A DNA stretch of 9,809 bases from contig JAHFVB010000141.1 in the NCBI GenBank assembly GCA_023264755.1, forward strand, positions 1-9,809. The letters are read 5' to 3'. Numbering within the stretch: position 1 is the first letter of the stretch; each line of letters begins with the position of its first letter. Positions 7,377 to 9,809 of this stretch are shown here, in pieces. Made by a program: the position numbers and the translations under genes. Source of the stretch: Mycobacterium sp. (GTDB lineage: Bacteria; Actinomycetota; Actinomycetes; Mycobacteriales; Mycobacteriaceae). The notes beneath the pieces were generated by a model. That model was not told the origin of the DNA. It did not search any database and saw only the letters and a list, made by a program, of their open reading frames with translations.

Positions 7377-8405
7377 TCACTGATGGTGCTTGTAGGTGTC
7401 GTAGTCGGCGTCGGGCTCACCCGTCGGCCGGAAGTAGTCGATGTTGTCGATGCCGAGCCCCCATTCCTCGCGGGGCTTCCACACCGCCTTCACCCGCATG
7501 CCCATCCGGACCTCGGCCGCGTCGATCTCGGTGACCAGGTGCAGGAAGGGGATGTCGGCCCCGTCGAGCAACACGTACGCGGCGACGTAGGGCGGCTTGA
7601 TGCGCTGCCCGGCGAACGGGATGTTGATGATCGCGAACGTCGTGACGGTGCCCTTGTCGGGCAGTTCGACGTATTCGGTGAGCTGTTGGCCCGTGGCCGG
7701 ATCCGCCTCGCGCGCAGGGAAGTACACCTTTCCCTCGGGCCCGGTCCTGGCGCCGATCAGCCGGCCCTCCTCCAGCGCGCGCAAGAACGTGCTCTCGGGC
7801 AGCGAGGCGGTGTGCTGGATCTCGATCGAGGTGGGCACGACGATCATCGTCACGGGGTCGCGATCGTCCTGCTCTCCCCCCGTCGCTCCGCTCGCCCCAC
7901 CTGCGTCGGGCACGTCCTCGGCCGTGTCGCCGAGCGCGAAGTAGGCGATGTCGGTGATGGCGCCCACCGGCTCGTCGGCCCAGTGCACGTGCACCCGCGC
8001 CCCGGTGCTGATGCCATCGGAACCGGCGGCCCCGGTATCGACGGCGTGCAGCAGCGCGGTGTCTGCGCCGTCGAGTTTGATCAGCGCCCAGGCGAAGGGA
8101 CGGTCGAGCGGCTGGCCCTCCAACGGCTCAGGCTGCCACGTCCAGGACAGCACTGTTCCGACGCTGGCCACCGGTACGATCTCGGTCAACGGTGCATAGG
8201 TCACGGGGTCGTATTCGGCGGGTGGAACGTGGACTCGTCCGTCCGAGCCGCGGACGCCGACGATGTGCCGCCCGCGCAATTCGGTGAAGAACCGTCCGAG
8301 TACCGGTCCGACCGAACGGGTGTAGTCGAACGATAGTTTCAGCGGAGCGGAAAGGGGCGGCTCGTGGTCTTTCAACTGGGCCGGGCTGCTTTGGCTGGCA
8401 CTCAC
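7377..8405 (-). CDS. Tandem DUF35 / OB-fold acyl-CoA-associated protein (Rv3521-like)
   Basis: The 342-residue protein has two DUF35 (OB-fold, acyl-CoA-associated) modules, at about residues 21-158 and 186-328, joined by an acidic Gly/Ala/Asp-rich linker (about 159-182). The internal duplication shows in paired motifs: GVRGSDGRVHVPP (50-62) against GARTGPEGKVYFP (218-230), and LDGADTALLHAVD against LDGADIPFLHLVT. Normal DUF35 proteins carry a four-Cys zinc ribbon at the first motif; neither copy has the cysteines. DUF35 partners such as ChsH2 bind thiolase-fold Ltp proteins and complete their aldolase active sites, so this is the likely partner of Ltp3 and/or Ltp4. The start is GTG at 8405; no other ATG, GTG or TTG is seen between it and the first module. 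The frame runs upstream to 8567, but only by reading through the operator and the divergent gene. No Shine-Dalgarno precedes the GTG, so a leaderless start is possible. Rv3521 is about 300 residues as I recall, the difference probably being the linker. Confidence 0.88.
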   Translation of the reverse strand: MSASQSSPAQLKDHEPPLSAPLKLSFDYTRSVGPVLGRFFTELRGRHIVGVRGSDGRVHVPPAEYDPVTYAPLTEIVPVASVGTVLSWTWQPEPLEGQPLDRPFAWALIKLDGADTALLHAVDTGAAGSDGISTGARVHVHWADEPVGAITDIAYFALGDTAEDVPDAGGASGATGGEQDDRDPVTMIVVPTSIEIQHTASLPESTFLRALEEGRLIGARTGPEGKVYFPAREADPATGQQLTEYVELPDKGTVTTFAIINIPFAGQRIKPPYVAAYVLLDGADIPFLHLVTEIDAAEVRMGMRVKAVWKPREEWGLGIDNIDYFRPTGEPDADYDTYKHHQ

Positions 8406-8414
8406 GGCATCGAG

Positions 8415-8428
8415 TAGAACAGGTTCTA
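8415..8428. promoter_or_regulatory. KstR-type operator between the DUF35 operon and the F420 enzyme
   Basis: TAGAACAGGTTCTA fits TnnAACnnGTTnnA with both half-sites perfect (TAGAAC / GTTCTA). It lies in the 58-base divergent gap, nine bases upstream of the GTG of the DUF35 gene and 35 bases upstream of the GTG at 8464. One KstR dimer pair here could repress both directions, that is the whole DUF35-ltp4-ltp3-isomerase operon and the F420-type oxidoreductase. On the minus strand TCTACT (8418-8413), seven bases before the GTG, is a weak -10 candidate for a leaderless transcript. Confidence 0.92.
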
Positions 8429-8450
8429 ACAATCGTCGCAAGGACGCGTC

Positions 8451-8456
8451 GGAAGG
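8451..8456 (+). promoter_or_regulatory. Shine-Dalgarno site for the F420-type oxidoreductase
   Basis: GGAAGG precedes GTG at 8464 by seven bases and supports that GTG as the start. Confidence 0.65.
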
Positions 8457-8463
8457 TGGGCAA

Positions 8464-9504
8464 GTGAAACTGGGACTGCAGCTCGGATATTGGGGCGCCA
8501 AGCCCCCGACCGACCATGCCGAACTCGTCGCGACCGCCGAGGAGGTCGGGTTCGACACCGTCTTCACCGCAGAAGCGTGGGGTTCGGACGCCTACACGCC
8601 GCTGGCCTGGTGGGGGCGCGAGACCACGCGGATGCGACTTGGCACCTCCGTCATCCAGCTGTCGGCCCGCACCCCGACGGCCTGCGCGATGGCCGCGTTG
8701 ACCCTCGACCATCTATCCGGGGGACGGCACATCCTCGGGCTCGGCGTCTCTGGTCCGCAGGTCGTCGAGGGTTGGTACGGGCAGAAGTTCCCCAAGCCGC
8801 TGGCCCGCACCCGCGAGTACGTCGACATCTTGCGGCAGGTCTGGGCGCGTGAGGCTCCCGTGCACAGCGCCGGACCGCACTACCCCCTGCCGTTGACGGG
8901 GGAGGGCACCACCGGACTGGGCAAGAGCCTCAAGCCGATCACCCATCCGCTGCGCGCCGACATCCCGATCATGCTCGGTGCGGAGGGCCAGAAGAACGTC
9001 GCGCTGGCCGCCGAGATCTGTGACGGCTGGCTGCCGATCTTCTATTCGCCGCGCATCGCCGACATGTACAACGAGTGGCTCGACGAGGGCTTCGCCCGGC
9101 CGGGGGCCCGGCGTACGCGCGAGACCTTCGAGATCTGTGCGACGGCGCAGGTGGTCATCACCGACGACCGGCCGGCAATCATGGAGTTGATGAAGCCGCA
9201 CCTGGCGCTGTACATGGGCGGCATGGGCGCCGAGGACACCAACTTCCACGCCGACGTCTACCGCCGGATGGGTTACGCCGAGGTGGTCGACGAGGTCACC
9301 GCGCTGTTCCGCAGTGGCCAACAGGACGGCAAGGAGCGAGCCGCCGCCGTCATTCCGGACGAGCTCGTCGACGACTCGGCGATCGTGGGCAACCTCGACT
9401 ACGTGCGGGAACAGATCAAGGCCTGGGAAGCCGCGGGCGTGACGATGATGGTCGTCGGCGCGCGTTCGTCCGAGCAGATCCGCGAGCTCGCCACCCTGGT
9501 CTAG
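8464..9504 (+). CDS. LLM-class F420-dependent oxidoreductase (Rv3520c-like)
   Basis: This 346-residue enzyme has the bacterial-luciferase TIM-barrel fold. It opens with MKLGLQLGYWG, has the family signature LSGGRHILGLGVSGPQ (84-99) followed by EGWYGQKF, then a typical LARTREYVDILRQVW helix (113-127) and a C-terminal AWEAAGVTMMVVGAR strand. The family transfers hydride with coenzyme F420 (some members use FMN); mycobacteria use mostly F420, so that cofactor is inferred. The substrate is unknown: the KstR-type operator 35 bases upstream and the shared divergent region with the ltp operon point to a sterol or acyl-CoA intermediate. GTG at 8464 is supported by GGAAGG at 8451-8456. Length agrees with Rv3520c as I remember it (about 347). 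No truncation or unusual composition was seen. Confidence 0.92.
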   Translation: MKLGLQLGYWGAKPPTDHAELVATAEEVGFDTVFTAEAWGSDAYTPLAWWGRETTRMRLGTSVIQLSARTPTACAMAALTLDHLSGGRHILGLGVSGPQVVEGWYGQKFPKPLARTREYVDILRQVWAREAPVHSAGPHYPLPLTGEGTTGLGKSLKPITHPLRADIPIMLGAEGQKNVALAAEICDGWLPIFYSPRIADMYNEWLDEGFARPGARRTRETFEICATAQVVITDDRPAIMELMKPHLALYMGGMGAEDTNFHADVYRRMGYAEVVDEVTALFRSGQQDGKERAAAVIPDELVDDSAIVGNLDYVREQIKAWEAAGVTMMVVGARSSEQIRELATLV

Positions 9505-9525
9505 GGGTTACCGCTAGGGCCGCGA

Positions 9526-9551
9526 CTAGACACTTTCTTGCAGTTGTCTAG
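9526..9551. repeat. Inverted repeat CTAGACA...TGTCTAG before the Rv3519-like gene
   Basis: CTAGACA (9526-9532) and TGTCTAG (9545-9551) are exact reverse complements with a 12-base loop that holds the -35-like TTGCAG. The right arm runs into the KstR-type operator. There is no T-tract, so an intrinsic terminator for the preceding gene is unlikely; an auxiliary operator or chance are alternatives. Confidence 0.4.
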
Positions 9552-9566
9552 AACACGTTCTAGATT
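9538..9566 (+). promoter_or_regulatory. SigA-like promoter of the Rv3519-like gene
   Basis: TTGCAG (9538-9543), a 17-base spacer and TAGATT (9561-9566, matching the mycobacterial TANNNT -10) form a readable promoter. Transcription starting about seven bases after the -10 would begin at the GTG codon (9573), implying a leaderless mRNA; no Shine-Dalgarno is present. The KstR-type operator occupies the spacer and the first bases of the -10, so bound repressor would block RNA polymerase. Confidence 0.6.
9549..9562. promoter_or_regulatory. KstR-type operator upstream of the Rv3519-like gene
   Basis: TAGAACACGTTCTA matches the KstR consensus with perfect half-sites and is embedded in an 18-base near-palindrome, TCTAGAACACGTTCTAGA (9547-9564), with eight-base arms around a two-base centre. 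It is the strongest of the three sites in the window and lies ten bases upstream of the GTG at 9573. Confidence 0.94.
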
Positions 9567-9572
9567 TGGGCT

Positions 9573-9809
9573 GTGACCGACGCCATAGCGCCCTCGCAGC
9601 ACACCATCGCGGGCACCGTCCTGACCATGCCGGTGAAGATCCGCAAGGCGGCGCAACACATGGCGATGTTCTCGGTCGACGCCGACGCGGCTCAGCGGAT
9701 GATCGACTACAGCGGCCTTCGGGTCTGCCGGTACCGGCCGGGCAAGGCGGTGATCGTGCTCATGCTCATGCAGTACGTCGACGGCGACCTGGGGCAGTAC
9801 CTCGAATAC
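9573..9809 (+). CDS. Rv3519-like protein, 5' part (possible acetoacetate-decarboxylase-like fold)
   Basis: An open frame starts at GTG 9573 and runs off the window's right edge; 79 residues are visible. It begins (M)TDAIAPSQHTIAGTV, then has VKIRKAAQHMAMFSVDADAAQRMIDYSGLR in pieces typical of Rv3519 as I remember that protein (about 236 residues). A hydrophobic strand AVIVLMLMQYVDGDLGQY resembles the substrate-pocket strand of the acetoacetate decarboxylase superfamily. The family call is tentative because the region that would hold the Schiff-base lysine is outside the window. The GTG coincides with the expected transcription start of the promoter at 9538-9566, so a leaderless mRNA is likely. 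The adjacent KstR-type operator implies a part in sterol degradation. No reaction can be assigned. Confidence 0.8.
   Translation, partial: MTDAIAPSQHTIAGTVLTMPVKIRKAAQHMAMFSVDADAAQRMIDYSGLRVCRYRPGKAVIVLMLMQYVDGDLGQYLEY

Noticed and set aside
7284..8336. 350-codon plus-strand open frame opposite the DUF35 gene
   Set aside because: Antisense shadow; the minus strand has a clear duplicated domain structure.
8406..8567. N-terminal extension of the DUF35 gene up to 8567
   Set aside because: It would be translated through the KstR-type operator and antisense to the F420-type gene's first codons, and has no conserved-looking sequence.

Overview
This window is high-GC actinobacterial DNA from a Mycobacterium-like genome. 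Its gene content and order match, in inverted orientation, the sterol-catabolic neighbourhood I know from M. tuberculosis as roughly Rv3530c-Rv3519. The H37Rv comparisons below are from memory, with no alignment run. Differences from that layout are a ketosteroid-isomerase-like gene after ltp3 and the absence of any gene between the Rv3527-like and sulfotransferase genes. These suggest an environmental or fast-growing relative rather than M. tuberculosis itself.

Layout. Positions 1-1571 (+) hold the 3' part of a short-chain dehydrogenase, overlapped by one base by a sulfotransferase-family gene. Converging on them is a minus-strand pair: kshA (3196-2039), encoding the Rieske oxygenase of 3-ketosteroid 9alpha-hydroxylase, and a small Cys/His-rich protein (2042-1587) that starts inside the kshA stop codon. 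Divergent from kshA is a gamma-carbonic-anhydrase-family gene (3295-3828, +). A predicted lipoprotein (4511-3873, -) follows. Next is a tight minus-strand operon, in transcription order: a tandem DUF35/OB-fold protein (8405-7377), ltp4 (7331-6270), ltp3 (6267-5083) and a ketosteroid-isomerase/SnoaL-like protein (5086-4682). Divergent from it is an F420-type luciferase-like oxidoreductase (8464-9504, +). The window ends in the 5' part of an Rv3519-like gene (9573 onward, +).

Regulation. Three 14-bp sites fit the KstR operator pattern TnnAACnnGTTnnA. They lie at 3226-3239 (kshA / gamma-CA divergent region), 8415-8428 (DUF35 operon / F420 enzyme divergent region) and 9549-9562 (before the Rv3519-like gene). 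The last overlaps a readable promoter whose predicted transcript begins at or next to the GTG start codon.

Function. KshA opens ring B of the steroid nucleus together with 3-ketosteroid dehydrogenase. Ltp3 and Ltp4 with the DUF35 protein probably form the thiolase-fold aldolase machinery for sterol side chains; in Rhodococcus, ltp3 and ltp4 are needed for C24-branched sterols. The F420 enzyme, SDR, isomerase-like protein and Rv3519-like protein are plausible accessory steroid enzymes without an assigned step. No mobile element, RNA gene or CRISPR array was seen, and no non-coding stretch exceeds 300 bases. This is a conserved catabolic region with some uncharacterised members, not a clearly new system.
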